DNA of 64,000 nucleotides from Mumia sp. zg.B17 (GTDB lineage: Bacteria; Actinomycetota; Actinomycetes; Propionibacteriales; Nocardioidaceae), in NCBI RefSeq assembly GCF_019550915.1, contig NZ_JAHWCI010000002.1, positions 1 to 64,000 of the forward strand, given 5' to 3'. Under the pieces are notes generated by a model. The model saw nothing but the letters and a program-made list of their open reading frames with translations, was not told the DNA's origin and did no database searches. This document shows, piece after piece, positions 54,792 to 63,965 of this stretch. The position numbers were made by a program, and so were the translations under genes. Each line of letters starts with the position of its first letter. Within the stretch, counting starts at the first letter, position 1.

Positions 54792-55712
54792 CTAGACCAG
54801 GTTCGACGCGGACTCGCGCAGCGTACGGCGGTGGTGGCGCGTGGCCTCGACGGTGATCAGGACCAGCGCGGCCCACACCAGGGCGAAGCCGACCCATCGG
54901 CCCGTCGTCATGGCCTCGTGGAACACGAACACTCCGACGGCGAACTGGAGGATCGGCGCGAGGTACTGCAGCAGGCCGAGCGCGGTCAGGGTGAGGCGCG
55001 TGGCGGCGCCGCCGAACAGCAGCAGCGGGACGGCGGTCACCAGGCCGGTCGAGGCGAGCAGGAGGGCGTGCCCGAGACCGTGGCTGCCGAAGGCAAGAGC
55101 GCCCGTCACAGCGAGATAGCCGAGGTACGCCGCCGCGACCGGTGCCAGCGCGAAGGTCTCCAGGGCGAGCCCCTCGACCGCGCCGATCGCGGCCTGCTTC
55201 TTCATCAGTCCGTACACCCCGAAGCTCAGAGCGAGGGTCAGGGCGATCACGGGGAGCCGGCCGTACTCCCAGGTGAGCTCGACGACGGCGGCGAGGGCGA
55301 GGGCGAGCGCGCACCACTGCACCGGACGCAGCCGCTCCCGGAGGAAGACCACACCGAGGGCGATGGTCACCAGCGGGTTGATGAAGTAGCCGAGGGACGC
55401 CTCCACCACGTGGTCGGAGTTCACCGCGTAGATGAACGTCCCCCAGTTGATCGCGACGACGACGGCGCCGGCGACGACGTACGCCATGCGGCGCGGGTCG
55501 CGCGTCACCGCCAGCGCTTGCGACCAGCGCCGCGTGACGAGGAGGAGGACGCCGACGGTGACCAGCGACCACACGACGCGGTGCGCCAGCACCTCCAGCG
55601 CCGATGCCGGCTCCAGCAGCGGCCAGTAGAGCGGGACGACCCCCCACAAGAGGTACGCACCGACTCCGTACGCGAGGCCTTCCGCGGTCTCGGAGCGCTG
55701 CGTCGTCGTCAC
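54792..55712 (-). CDS. rarD: RarD-like EamA-family membrane transporter
   Basis: 306-residue permease with about ten hydrophobic helices, of the drug/metabolite (EamA) superfamily. Start: GVGAYLLWGVVPLYWPLLEPASALEVLAHRVVWSL, the RarD signature; then NWGTFIYAVNSDHVVEASLGYFINPLVTIALGVVFLRERL and LQYLAPILQFAVGVFVFHEAM. RarD proteins are named for chloramphenicol sensitivity, but the natural substrate is unknown. GTG 55712. Downstream of korAB on the same strand but separated from it by its own promoter-sized position; convergent with the sensor gene. Confidence 0.9.
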   Translation of the reverse strand: MTTTQRSETAEGLAYGVGAYLLWGVVPLYWPLLEPASALEVLAHRVVWSLVTVGVLLLVTRRWSQALAVTRDPRRMAYVVAGAVVVAINWGTFIYAVNSDHVVEASLGYFINPLVTIALGVVFLRERLRPVQWCALALALAAVVELTWEYGRLPVIALTLALSFGVYGLMKKQAAIGAVEGLALETFALAPVAAAYLGYLAVTGALAFGSHGLGHALLLASTGLVTAVPLLLFGGAATRLTLTALGLLQYLAPILQFAVGVFVFHEAMTTGRWVGFALVWAALVLITVEATRHHRRTLRESASNLV

Positions 55713-55721
55713 TCCGGCAGG

Positions 55722-56801
55722 TTACGTTCCGATCGTCCAGGTGTCGTTGCCGGTCAGCAGCTGCTGCAGGTCACCCGGTCCCGACGACTCGACCGCGGTC
55801 TGCAGCTGCTGACGGGCGCGGTCGTCGTAGGTTGCGCGCTCGACCTGCCGGAAGATCCCGACCGGTGCTCGGTCGAGGTGGCCGCCGTCGGTGAGCCGGC
55901 TGATCGCGAACGCGAGGGTCGGGTCGTCGGCGTGGGCGTCGTGGACGAGCAGCTGGTCACGGTTGGCGTCGGTGACCTCGACCGCCGAGATGACGCCGGT
56001 GGCGGGATCGCGGACGAGCCCGTGCTCACCGTTCGGACCGTAGACGACCGGCTGGCCGTGGACCAGGGGGATGACCGCGTGGTCACGCGTCTCGGGGTCC
56101 TTGATCGTGTCGAACGCCCCGTCGTTGAAGATCGGGCAGTTCTGGTAGATCTCGACCAGCGACGTCCCGCGGTGCGCAGCGGCCTCGCGGAGCACGCCCG
56201 TCAGGTGGTTGCGGTCGGTGTCGATCGTCCGCGCCACGAACGTCGCCTCCGCGCCGAGCGCCAGGGAGATCGGGTTGAACGGGTTGTCGAGGGAGCCCAT
56301 CGGCGTGGACTTGGTGACCTTGCCGATCTCCGACGTCGGGGAGTACTGGCCCTTCGTGAGGCCGTAGATCCGGTTGTTGAACAGCAGGATCGTCATGTTG
56401 ACGTTGCGGCGCAGCGCGTGGATGAGGTGGTTGCCGCCGATCGACAGCGCGTCGCCGTCGCCGGTGACGACCCACACCGAGAGGTCGGAGCGGGCGGTCG
56501 CCAGCCCGGTGGCGATCGCGGGCGCCCGGCCGTGGATCGAGTGGAGGCCGTAGGTGTCGAGGTAGTACGGGAAGCGCGACGAGCAGCCGATGCCGGAGAC
56601 GAAGACGATGTTCTCGCGCTTCAGTCCGAGGTCGGGGAGGAAGCCCTGGACGGCCTTGAGCACGGCGTAGTCGCCGCAGCCGGGGCACCAGCGCACCTCC
56701 TGGTCGGAGGTGAACTCCTTGCCGGTCTGCCGCGCCTCGGCAGCCGGCATCCCGGCGAGTCCGTCGCGGGCGAGGATCGGGGCGGGAAGGTCGATGCTCA
56801 T
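55722..56801 (-). CDS. korB: 2-oxoglutarate:ferredoxin oxidoreductase subunit beta
   Basis: 359-residue thiamine-diphosphate subunit. With KorA it oxidises 2-oxoglutarate and CoA to succinyl-CoA, CO2 and reduced ferredoxin, a TCA-cycle step. Motifs: VRWCPGCGDYAVLKAVQGF (about 37-55), FVSGIGCSSRFPYYLDTYGLHSIHGRAPAIATG, the ThDP/Mg motif VVTGDGDALSIGGNHLIH (about 113-130) and LLFNNRIYGLTKGQYSPT. ATG 56801 overlaps the korA stop (ATGA). A longer in-frame upstream extension lies inside korA and is not coding. Confidence 0.95.
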   Translation of the reverse strand: MSIDLPAPILARDGLAGMPAAEARQTGKEFTSDQEVRWCPGCGDYAVLKAVQGFLPDLGLKRENIVFVSGIGCSSRFPYYLDTYGLHSIHGRAPAIATGLATARSDLSVWVVTGDGDALSIGGNHLIHALRRNVNMTILLFNNRIYGLTKGQYSPTSEIGKVTKSTPMGSLDNPFNPISLALGAEATFVARTIDTDRNHLTGVLREAAAHRGTSLVEIYQNCPIFNDGAFDTIKDPETRDHAVIPLVHGQPVVYGPNGEHGLVRDPATGVISAVEVTDANRDQLLVHDAHADDPTLAFAISRLTDGGHLDRAPVGIFRQVERATYDDRARQQLQTAVESSGPGDLQQLLTGNDTWTIGT

Positions 56802-58681
56802 CGGTGGTTCTCCAGGCGGTGGGTGTCGATGCTCTTGACGGCCTGCGCGATGACCTCCGCCAGCTCGTCGGAGCCGAACGGCATGCCGGTCACCTTGTCG
56901 TAGCCCCTGACGTCGACCAGGAACTCGGCGCGCAGGAGCAGCGCGAGCTGGCCGAGGTTCATCTCGGGCACGATCACGTGGTCGTAGGAGCGCAGGATCT
57001 CGCCGAGGTTGCGCGGGAACGGGTTGACGTGGCGGAGGTGGGTGTGGGCGACGTCGATGCCCTGAGCGCGCGCCGAGCGGACGCCGGCGCCGATGGGCCC
57101 GTACGTCGAGCCCCAGCCGAGGACGAGGACCCGCGCCTCGCCCGACGGGTCGTCGACGACGAGGTCCGGGATCGAGTCGGCGACGCGCGCCACCTTGGCC
57201 GCACGGTTGCGCACCATGCGGTCGTGGTTGGCGGGGTCGTAGGAGATGTTGCCGGTGCCGTCGGCCTTCTCGATGCCGCCGACACGGTGCTCGAGACCCG
57301 CGACACCCGGAGGCGCCCACGACGGGGCGTGGGTCTCGGGATCGCGGGCGTAGGGCAGGAACTCCTCGCCCTCGGGCGGCACGGTGGCGAAGGCCGGCTC
57401 GATCCGGGGGAGGGTGTCGACGTCGGGGATCATCCACGGCTCGGAGCCGTTGGCCAGGTAGCCGTCGGACAGCAGCATCACCGGCGTGCGGTAGGTCACG
57501 GCGATCCGTGCGGCCTCGAGCGCGGCGTCGAAGCAGTCGGCTGCCGACTGCGGCGCGATGACCGGGAGCGGCGCCTCGCCGTTGCGGCCGAACATCGCCT
57601 GCAGCAGGTCGGACTGCTCGGTCTTGGTCGGCAGACCGGTCGACGGTCCGCCCCGCTGGACGTCGACGATGACCAGCGGGAGCTCGAGCATCACCGCGAG
57701 GCCGATGGTCTCGGACTTGAGCGAGATGCCGGGGCCGGACGTGGTCGTGACGCCGAGCGCGCCGCCGAAGGAGGCGCCGAGCGCGGCGCCGATCCCGGCG
57801 ATCTCGTCCTCGGCCTGGAACGTCGTGACGCCGAAGCCCTTGTGCTTGCTCAGCTCGTGCAGGATGTCGGACGCGGGCGTGATGGGGTAGGCGCCGAGGA
57901 AGACGGGCAGTCCGGAGCGCTGACCCGCGGCGACGATGCCGTACGCCAGTGCGGTGTTGCCCGTGATGTTGCGGTAGCGGCCGCTGTCCATCCGCGCCGG
58001 GGCGATCTCGTACGAGACCGCGAACGCCTCGGTCGTCTCACCGAAGTACCAGCCGGCCTTGAAGGCGGCGACGTTGGCGTCGCGGATCGCGGGCTTGGCC
58101 GCGAACTTGGTCTCGAGGTACGCCAGCGTCGAGTCGGTCGGGCGGCCGTACATCCAGGAGACCAGGCCGAGCGCGAACATGTTCTTGGAGCGCGCTGCGT
58201 CCTTGCGTCCGAGCCCGAAGCCGGCGACGGCGCCGACGGTCATGCCGGTGAGGTCCAGCGCGTGCACCTGGTAGTCGGCGAGGCTGTCGTCGTCGAGCGG
58301 CGAGACCTCGTAGCCGGCCTTGGCCAGGTTGCGCTTGGTGAAGTCGTGGCTGTCGACGATGACGATGCCACCGGGGCGCAGCGCGTCGATGTTGGCCGCG
58401 AGCGCTGCGGGGTTCATCGCGACCAGGACGTCCGGCCGGTCGCCGGGGGTGAGGATGTCGTGGTCGGCGAAGTGGACCTGGAACGAGCTGACGCCCGGCA
58501 GCGTGCCCTGAGGTGCGCGGATCTCCGCGGGGAAGTTCGGGAGGGTGGAGAGATCGTTGCCGAAGGCCGCGGTCTCCTGGGTGAACCGGTCACCCGTCAG
58601 CTGCATCCCGTCGCCGGAGTCTCCTGCGAACCGGATGACCACCCGGTCCAGCTTTTCGACCCGCTTGCTCTCGCTCGCCAA
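56798..58681 (-). CDS. korA: 2-oxoglutarate:ferredoxin oxidoreductase subunit alpha
   Basis: 627-residue fusion of the gamma and alpha domains of 2-oxoacid oxidoreductases. The N-terminal gamma domain has VVIRFAGDSGDGMQLTGDRF. From about residue 220 the alpha domain reads GNTALAYGIVAAGQRSGLPVFLGAYPITPASDILHEL, FQAEDEIAGIGAALGASFGGA and GPSTGLPTKTEQSDL. The start is TTG 58681 with AGAAGGG eight bases upstream; a GTG twelve codons in is possible. Same arrangement as mycobacterial korAB. Reduced ferredoxin could feed respiration. Confidence 0.95.
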   Translation of the reverse strand: MASESKRVEKLDRVVIRFAGDSGDGMQLTGDRFTQETAAFGNDLSTLPNFPAEIRAPQGTLPGVSSFQVHFADHDILTPGDRPDVLVAMNPAALAANIDALRPGGIVIVDSHDFTKRNLAKAGYEVSPLDDDSLADYQVHALDLTGMTVGAVAGFGLGRKDAARSKNMFALGLVSWMYGRPTDSTLAYLETKFAAKPAIRDANVAAFKAGWYFGETTEAFAVSYEIAPARMDSGRYRNITGNTALAYGIVAAGQRSGLPVFLGAYPITPASDILHELSKHKGFGVTTFQAEDEIAGIGAALGASFGGALGVTTTSGPGISLKSETIGLAVMLELPLVIVDVQRGGPSTGLPTKTEQSDLLQAMFGRNGEAPLPVIAPQSAADCFDAALEAARIAVTYRTPVMLLSDGYLANGSEPWMIPDVDTLPRIEPAFATVPPEGEEFLPYARDPETHAPSWAPPGVAGLEHRVGGIEKADGTGNISYDPANHDRMVRNRAAKVARVADSIPDLVVDDPSGEARVLVLGWGSTYGPIGAGVRSARAQGIDVAHTHLRHVNPFPRNLGEILRSYDHVIVPEMNLGQLALLLRAEFLVDVRGYDKVTGMPFGSDELAEVIAQAVKSIDTHRLENHR

Positions 58682-58854
58682 GGCCCGGCCCTTCTGTGCG
58701 TCGTCTCTGAGGTGGTGCCCCCGGTGAGCAGGTTAGCCACACCTGCCAGAGTAAGGGGAGGGAATCTGGAACACCGTTCCAGGTCAGATCCCGGGCATGT
58801 CTACCGGGGTCCGTCCACTGTGCCACGCGCGCGACGGAGCCGGTCTGGACGCAG

Positions 58855-58886
58855 CACTGCCCGGGACCGCGAGGCCCCGGGCAGTG
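58855..58886 (-). terminator. Hairpin downstream of the M28 peptidase gene
   Basis: 11-bp stem CACTGCCCGGG / CCCGGGCAGTG around a 10-base loop, 17 bases beyond the stop codon on the minus strand. A short GCAGT iteration (58881-58897) sits at its base. Confidence 0.5.
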
Positions 58887-58902
58887 CAGTGCAGTGCGTC
58901 GC

Positions 58903-60501
58903 CTACCGCGCGAAGCGGTTCTTGAACGCGTCCTTGCTCTTGCCTGCGCCGTGCGACTTCCCGGGCTTGCGGACCCCGTTGACCGTCGAGGTGTCGAACG
59001 CGAACGTGATCGTCGCCGCGGCGAGCGCGTCGGCGTTCACGTCGAGCGCGTACTCGTTGACGTTGCCGACCAGCGTGTAGTCCTCCTCGAGCTGGTCGTA
59101 CAGCGCCTCGTCCCGGCCGTCGCCCCGGAGGTTGTCGCAGGCGGCGTGGTAGCACGGGTCGTACGACGCGCCGGCGACGCCGCCGTACAGCTCGGCCTCC
59201 GCCAGGGTCTTCACCCCCTCCGCCCCGGTGAACAGGCCGCCCGCCGGGATGCCGACCGCGATGAACGGGCCGTAGTCGGACCGCCCGGAGAACTCCGTGT
59301 CCTGCGAGGGGATGCCGCGGTCTGCGTAGAACTTCTCGAACACGTCCTCGATCTGCGCCGAGCCCTCCGGGATGAAGCCGGGGGCGGCGGTGCCGCCGGA
59401 GTTGTCGCCGTCGTAGATGCCGAACATGTAGTTCGGGGAGCCGATCATGTCGAAGTTCAGGTAGAGCGCGATGTCGTCGGCCTCGGCGGCGGTGAGGCTC
59501 TCGACGTAGTGCTCGGACCCCAGCAGACCGGACTCCTCAGCTCCCCACCACGCGAAGCGCACGGTGTTGCTGGGCTTGACCTTCTGCATCTGGATCGCGG
59601 TCTCGAGCAGGGCAGCGCTGCCGGTGCCGTTGTCGTTGATCCCGGCACCTGCCTGGACGCCGTCGAGGTGGGCGCCCACCATCACCGTGTTGTCGTCGTC
59701 GCCCTGCTTGGTCTCGGCGACGACGTTGTAGGTCGTCCGCTCCTCGGACAGGTAGTCGACGGTGACGGTCACGGTGGCGCCAGGCGTCGCCGCGAGATCC
59801 TCGCCGGCGGCCGACGTCGCGAAGACTGCGGGGATCGTCAGGCCGGTCGCGTCACCGATCATGCCGACCAGGCCGGTACGGCCCGGCTGGCCCTCGTTCA
59901 TCACCACGACGCCGGCCGCGCCGGCCGCCTGGGCGTTGAGGACCTTCACGGTGAACCCGCACGTGCCGCGCTGCACCAGGGCGATGCCGCCCTCGGGGAA
60001 GTCGGCGAAGTCGCTCGCCTCGCAACCACTCGTGTTGCTGTTCGGCGGGAGGTCCGCCGACGGCACCACGACGCCGACAGGGACCAGCGGGCCGGTCGCG
60101 GTGCCTTCGGGCGTGCCGGTGTCGAAGCTGTTGCGGAGGAAATCCCTCTCGTCGACGAACGTCCGCGGGTCCGGGCTCACCCTGGCCAGCTCCGAGTTCT
60201 CCTCGCTGTAGTCGAAGGTGAACTCCTGGACGACAGGGTCGTAGCCGGCGCCTTCGAGCTGGGAGACGACGTAGTCCACCGAGGCGTCGTAGCCCGGGCG
60301 GCCAGAGGCCCGGTCTCCGTACTCGTCGGCGATGTCCTGCAAGGCCTCGAGGTGATCGAGGACGCCTTCGACAGTGACGGCCTTGGTGAGCTTCTTGACC
60401 GAGTTGTTGTTGGGGACGGCGTTCGCCGGAGCTGTGCCGGCGAGGCCGAGCGCCGCGATCGCGACCGCGGCGCCGATGGTCCTCATTGACTTTCGTGACA
60501 C
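58903..60501 (-). CDS. Secreted PA-domain M28 aminopeptidase
   Basis: 532-residue zinc aminopeptidase acting outside the cell. A signal peptide precedes ANAVPNNN (residues 1-28). A protease-associated domain is inserted at about 125-240 (PEGGIALVQRGTCGFTVKVLNAQAAGAAGVVV). Two-zinc ligands fit HLDG in MVGAHLDGVQAGAG (about 277), the Asp in GINDNGTGSAALLE (about 288), catalytic Glu pair in WWGAEESGLLGSEHY (about 320), Asp in NFDMIGSPN (about 350) and His in CYHAACDN (about 450). The end is basic (KSHGAGKSKDAFKNRF). GTG 60501 follows GAGGAGG; upstream in-frame ATGs would spoil the signal peptide. Confidence 0.93.
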   Translation of the reverse strand: MSRKSMRTIGAAVAIAALGLAGTAPANAVPNNNSVKKLTKAVTVEGVLDHLEALQDIADEYGDRASGRPGYDASVDYVVSQLEGAGYDPVVQEFTFDYSEENSELARVSPDPRTFVDERDFLRNSFDTGTPEGTATGPLVPVGVVVPSADLPPNSNTSGCEASDFADFPEGGIALVQRGTCGFTVKVLNAQAAGAAGVVVMNEGQPGRTGLVGMIGDATGLTIPAVFATSAAGEDLAATPGATVTVTVDYLSEERTTYNVVAETKQGDDDNTVMVGAHLDGVQAGAGINDNGTGSAALLETAIQMQKVKPSNTVRFAWWGAEESGLLGSEHYVESLTAAEADDIALYLNFDMIGSPNYMFGIYDGDNSGGTAAPGFIPEGSAQIEDVFEKFYADRGIPSQDTEFSGRSDYGPFIAVGIPAGGLFTGAEGVKTLAEAELYGGVAGASYDPCYHAACDNLRGDGRDEALYDQLEEDYTLVGNVNEYALDVNADALAAATITFAFDTSTVNGVRKPGKSHGAGKSKDAFKNRFAR

Positions 60502-60628
60502 TGGACGAGCCTCCTCGTTGAGTGCCCGGCCCCCCTCTGCCCGAGATGTGCCGAACGACCCGACCCTAGGGGGCATCGGCGCCCGGCCGCCACCCTCGTT
60601 GTGGGGCACGGCTCGTTAGCGTGGACGC

Positions 60629-61249
60629 ATGGCAGCTGATCCTGTGGTCTTCGACATCGGCAATGTCCTCGTCCGCTGGGACCCGGTCCCCGCGGTGGCC
60701 GCGAGCGTGGGGGACGAGCGCGCGATGGCCTTCCTCGGTGATCCCGAGTTCGACTTCCTGGCGTGGAACCACCTCCAGGACGAGGGCCGTCCGTGGGAGG
60801 AGGCGGAGCGGGTCGCGCGCGGAGCGTTCCCGCACTACGCCGACGAGATCACCGCCTATCGCGTGAACTTCGAGGCTTCCCTCGTCGGCGAGATCGAGGG
60901 GTCCGTCGCGATCGTGCAGGAGCTCCGCGACGCCGGGGTGCCGCTGGTCGCTCTGACGAACTGGTCGGCGGAGCTCTTCGGCCATGCACGAGCGCGCTTC
61001 GAGGTGCTCGAGGCCTTCGACGACATCGTCGTGTCCGGCGAGGAGGGCTGCGCGAAGCCGGACCCTCGGATCTTCGAGGTCCTGGCCGAGCGGCTCGGCC
61101 GCCCTCTCGACGGGGTCGTCTTCACCGACGACTCACCGCGCAACATCCTCGCCGCCGGGGTCGCTGGGATGGACGCCATCCCGTTCACCACTCCCGAGGA
61201 CCTTCGTGGCGAGCTGGTCGACCGAGGCTTGCCGCTCGCCCGCGCCTGA
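60629..61249 (+). CDS. HAD-superfamily hydrolase
   Basis: 206-residue haloacid-dehalogenase-like phosphatase. The motif I region is VVFDIGNVLVRWDP: the nucleophile Asp is present, but the usual second Asp is Gly/Asn (DxGNV subgroup, as in YihX-type phosphatases). Motif II Thr is in LVALTNWSAE, motif III Lys in GCAKPDPRIFEVL, and motif IV acidic pair in VFTDDSPRNILAA. Length is typical. ATG 60629 lacks a Shine-Dalgarno, and TAGCGT 60617-60622 suggests a leaderless message. Substrate unknown. Confidence 0.9.
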   Translation: MAADPVVFDIGNVLVRWDPVPAVAASVGDERAMAFLGDPEFDFLAWNHLQDEGRPWEEAERVARGAFPHYADEITAYRVNFEASLVGEIEGSVAIVQELRDAGVPLVALTNWSAELFGHARARFEVLEAFDDIVVSGEEGCAKPDPRIFEVLAERLGRPLDGVVFTDDSPRNILAAGVAGMDAIPFTTPEDLRGELVDRGLPLARA

Positions 61250-61274
61250 GCCCTGCCGTCCGACGGCGCCGTCC

Positions 61275-61778
61275 TCACGCGCCCGGCGCCGAGTCCCGGG
61301 CCGTGGTGTCGCGGGCGGCGATCATCGCCGTGACCTCGACGAGCGCCTCGTGCAGGCCGGTCCCGTAGTCGTCCTCGGGGAGCACGTCGATCCGGGCCGA
61401 GGCCGACTCCGCGTGCTCGGCCGCCTCGTCGAAGCGGCCGAGCCGGCGCAGCACGTCGGCGAGGTTGAGGTGCAAGGAGGGGAAGAACCCGGCGATCGTC
61501 AGCGACGCGTGATGGGCCTTCGCCCGCTCGTCGCTCGTCTCGCGCGCTGCGGCGAGCGCACGCAGGTCCCAGACCAGCTCCTCCTCCGCGTCGGCGGTGA
61601 CGTCGGCGAGGAAGTGCGCGACGACGCACCGGTGGAACGAGTCACCGTCCTCTCCCAGCTCGTCCCACACCTCCCGCAGCGCGGCCCGCGCTCCGTCTCG
61701 GTCGTCGCGCTGACCGAGCGACATCGCCACCGCGATGCGCTGCATGATGGGGTCCGGCGTCGTGCTCTGCTCACTCAT
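61275..61778 (-). CDS. Small helical (TPR-like) protein of unknown function
   Basis: 167-residue soluble, mostly alpha-helical protein. It looks like short tetratricopeptide-type repeats (QRDDRDGARAALREVWDELGEDGD; LNLADVLRRLGRFDEAAEHAESASAR). Conserved relatives are common in actinobacteria, but I know no assigned role. ATG 61778; convergent with the HAD gene, 26 bases apart. The upstream gap to the subtilase gene holds a strong hairpin. Confidence 0.8.
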   Translation of the reverse strand: MSEQSTTPDPIMQRIAVAMSLGQRDDRDGARAALREVWDELGEDGDSFHRCVVAHFLADVTADAEEELVWDLRALAAARETSDERAKAHHASLTIAGFFPSLHLNLADVLRRLGRFDEAAEHAESASARIDVLPEDDYGTGLHEALVEVTAMIAARDTTARDSAPGA

Positions 61779-61791
61779 GGCCCGAGCGTAG

Positions 61792-61828
61792 GAGAGGGCG
61801 GGGACACTGGTCGTGTCCCCGCCCTCTC
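61792..61828. terminator. Strong hairpin downstream of the subtilase gene
   Basis: Perfect 16-bp stem GAGAGGGCGGGGACAC / GTGTCCCCGCCCTCTC with five-base loop TGGTC, between the stop of the subtilase (61845) and the start of the next minus-strand gene (61778). It should end the subtilase transcript. Confidence 0.75.
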
Positions 61829-61844
61829 TGCCGGCCGGTGCCTG

Positions 61845-63842
61845 CTAGCGGACCCGCAGCGTGACCGGCCGGGACTTCGCCCGCTTGAAGGCCGGGTGTG
61901 CCGCGACGTACGTGGCGGTGATCGCGTGCTTGCCGCGCTTGAGCTTCTTCGGCGAGAGCTTGAGCACCGCCTTGCCGTTCTTCACCTTCACGGCCTTGAT
62001 CTTCTTGGTGCCGTCTCGGAAGACGACCTTGCCTCGGACGGAGCCCGCGGCGACCGAGACCCGGGCCACGAGCCTCGAGCCGGTACGGCCGTACCGCGTC
62101 TTCTTCGGCGTGGCCTTCAGGCGTACGGCGGTCGCGATCTTCGGGACGCGAAAGCCGTTGGAGCTGCGCCAGAGGGCTGGGGAGCCGGCGCCCTTGCGGC
62201 CCGCGACCTGCGACTGGATCAGCGCCCCGCCGTCGGCCGGCCTGATCCGGTACGACGTGCCGTAGGCGCCGGGGATGGCGCGGCCGTTGCGCACCCAGCG
62301 ATAGCTGTAGGCGGTCGGGGCGCTGGTCCAGGTGCCGCGTGTCGTCGTGAGGGTCTGGCCGAGAGCCGCCCTGCCGCTCGCCACCGGCGCCGCCGTCGCC
62401 AACGAGAGACGGGAGACGTCCAGGATGCCGCGCCCGCACCTGGACGGCGCGCAGTTGGCTCGACCGTTGGAGAGCTGCGGGAAGGGCTTGACCGCCCACC
62501 GCAGCGCGCCCTCGATCGTCGAGGCGGGATAGGAGCCGTGCGACGCGATCAGTGCGGCGGCGGCGGACACTGCAGGTGCCGCCATGCTCGTGCCCGACTG
62601 CTCAGCCCATCCCGGGCGGGCAGGCCCCTTGGCGCCGGTGTTGACCGTGGAGAGGATGGAGTCGCCCTTGACGAGGTCGCCGCCGGGGGCGGAGAGGTCG
62701 AGGGAGGGGCCGTAGTTGGGGTAGGGGACCCACGCGGTCTGGACGAACCCGCCGGCCGCCTGACCGAGCCGGTTCGTCGCGCCCACCGTGACGACGCCGG
62801 GACAGTTCGCCGGCGTGAAGAGCCGCGCGTTCATGGAGTCGTTGCCGGCCGCCACGACGACGACGGTGCCCCGGGTCCGTGCACCGGCGATCGCCTTGCG
62901 GAGGGCGGTCGGGCAGAAGTCGGCACGTCCGGACAGCGACAGGTTGAGCACCTTCGCGGGAGTCCGGTTGCGCGGCAGCTTGGGAATCGTGCCGCCCGAG
63001 CCCCACGTGATCGCGGCGGCGATGTCGGAGGTGGCGCCCCCGCAGCGCCCGAGGATGCGCAGGTGCTGGATGCGGACTCCCGGTGCGTTGCCCGCGACTC
63101 CTGTGCGGTTGTTGGCACGGGCGCCGATGATGCCGGCCACGTGCGTGCCGTGCCACGAGCTCGGGGAGGCGGCGCCACACCCCTCGGTCCCCGTGACCCA
63201 GTCGCCCTCGTCGCGAGGGTTGGAGTCCCGGCCGTGCCCGTCGCGGGCGATCTGCTTCGAGGAGATGAAGTCCATCCCCGAGACCATCTTGCCGTCGAGA
63301 TCGGGGTGCTTGCTCTGGCCGGTGTCGACCACCCCCACGACGACCCGGCCGGTCGTGACCGGCCATGCGGTGTAGGCCTGCGACCCGTACGCCTCATGGA
63401 TGCCCCACTGCTTGTTCCAGTCGGTGTCGTTGAGGGCTGGCGGAGCGGCCGTGGTCACCAGGACGTCGGGCTCGACAGACGCGACACCGGGGAGGTCCTC
63501 GAGCTCGGTGGCCGCCTCCTGCGCCGCAGCGAGGCTCACCGGCTCGGAGAACGCCAGCGAGTCCACGCCCTCGGCGACCGGCGTGGTGGTCCCGGACGTG
63601 TCCGGGCCCTCTGCCTCGACGGCCGCGCGGGAGACCGTCGCCGACGGACGTGCGCCGTCGGCGTAGGTGATGATCAGGCCCGCCGCGCGCGGGCGTGCAG
63701 CCTCGCGCACCGCCGGAGGCGCGGTCTCGGATGCGGCGTCCCGCGCGCCGAGATCCGGGGGTGCGGCGACCGCCGGAGCGACGGTGCCGAGGACGAGGCT
63801 CGCGCACGCGACCAGGCCGAGCGGCCGGAGGAGGGGTGACAT
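61845..63842 (-). CDS. Secreted S8 (subtilisin-like) serine protease
   Basis: 665-residue exported protease. The signal peptide ends near APAVAAPPD (about 27). The catalytic triad is complete: Asp in VVGVVDTGQSKHPDLDG (about 173), His in WHGTHVAGIIGA (about 229) and Ser in QSGTSMAAPAVSAAAALIAS (about 416); the oxyanion Asn is in VVVAAGNDSMNAR. The region before the Asp may be an inhibitor-like propeptide (about 45-130). After the catalytic domain come two small extracellular modules: a WTSAPTAYSYRWVRNGRAIPGA repeat-type domain (about 475-550) and a basic Ig-like domain (KKTRYGRTGSRLVARV ... KKLKRGKHAITATYV), probably for surface or wall attachment. No transmembrane anchor, so not a mycosin. 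Confidence 0.93.
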   Translation of the reverse strand: MSPLLRPLGLVACASLVLGTVAPAVAAPPDLGARDAASETAPPAVREAARPRAAGLIITYADGARPSATVSRAAVEAEGPDTSGTTTPVAEGVDSLAFSEPVSLAAAQEAATELEDLPGVASVEPDVLVTTAAPPALNDTDWNKQWGIHEAYGSQAYTAWPVTTGRVVVGVVDTGQSKHPDLDGKMVSGMDFISSKQIARDGHGRDSNPRDEGDWVTGTEGCGAASPSSWHGTHVAGIIGARANNRTGVAGNAPGVRIQHLRILGRCGGATSDIAAAITWGSGGTIPKLPRNRTPAKVLNLSLSGRADFCPTALRKAIAGARTRGTVVVVAAGNDSMNARLFTPANCPGVVTVGATNRLGQAAGGFVQTAWVPYPNYGPSLDLSAPGGDLVKGDSILSTVNTGAKGPARPGWAEQSGTSMAAPAVSAAAALIASHGSYPASTIEGALRWAVKPFPQLSNGRANCAPSRCGRGILDVSRLSLATAAPVASGRAALGQTLTTTRGTWTSAPTAYSYRWVRNGRAIPGAYGTSYRIRPADGGALIQSQVAGRKGAGSPALWRSSNGFRVPKIATAVRLKATPKKTRYGRTGSRLVARVSVAAGSVRGKVVFRDGTKKIKAVKVKNGKAVLKLSPKKLKRGKHAITATYVAAHPAFKRAKSRPVTLRVR

Positions 63843-63952
63843 GCGCCCCAGTGTGACGGGTGGGCGGCTCGCTCTCTCCCGCGGTCCGGAGGTCGGTCAC
63901 GGACACACCCGGTGAGCCGTCGCGCTCCGCACGCAGGCCGGCGGCGACCCCC

Positions 63953-63958
63953 TAGACT
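63953..63958 (+). promoter_or_regulatory. Probable -10 element of the last gene (leaderless)
   Basis: TAGACT ends seven bases before ATG 63966, with no ribosome site between, the same layout as other single genes in this window. Confidence 0.4.
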
Positions 63959-63965
63959 CAGGCGC

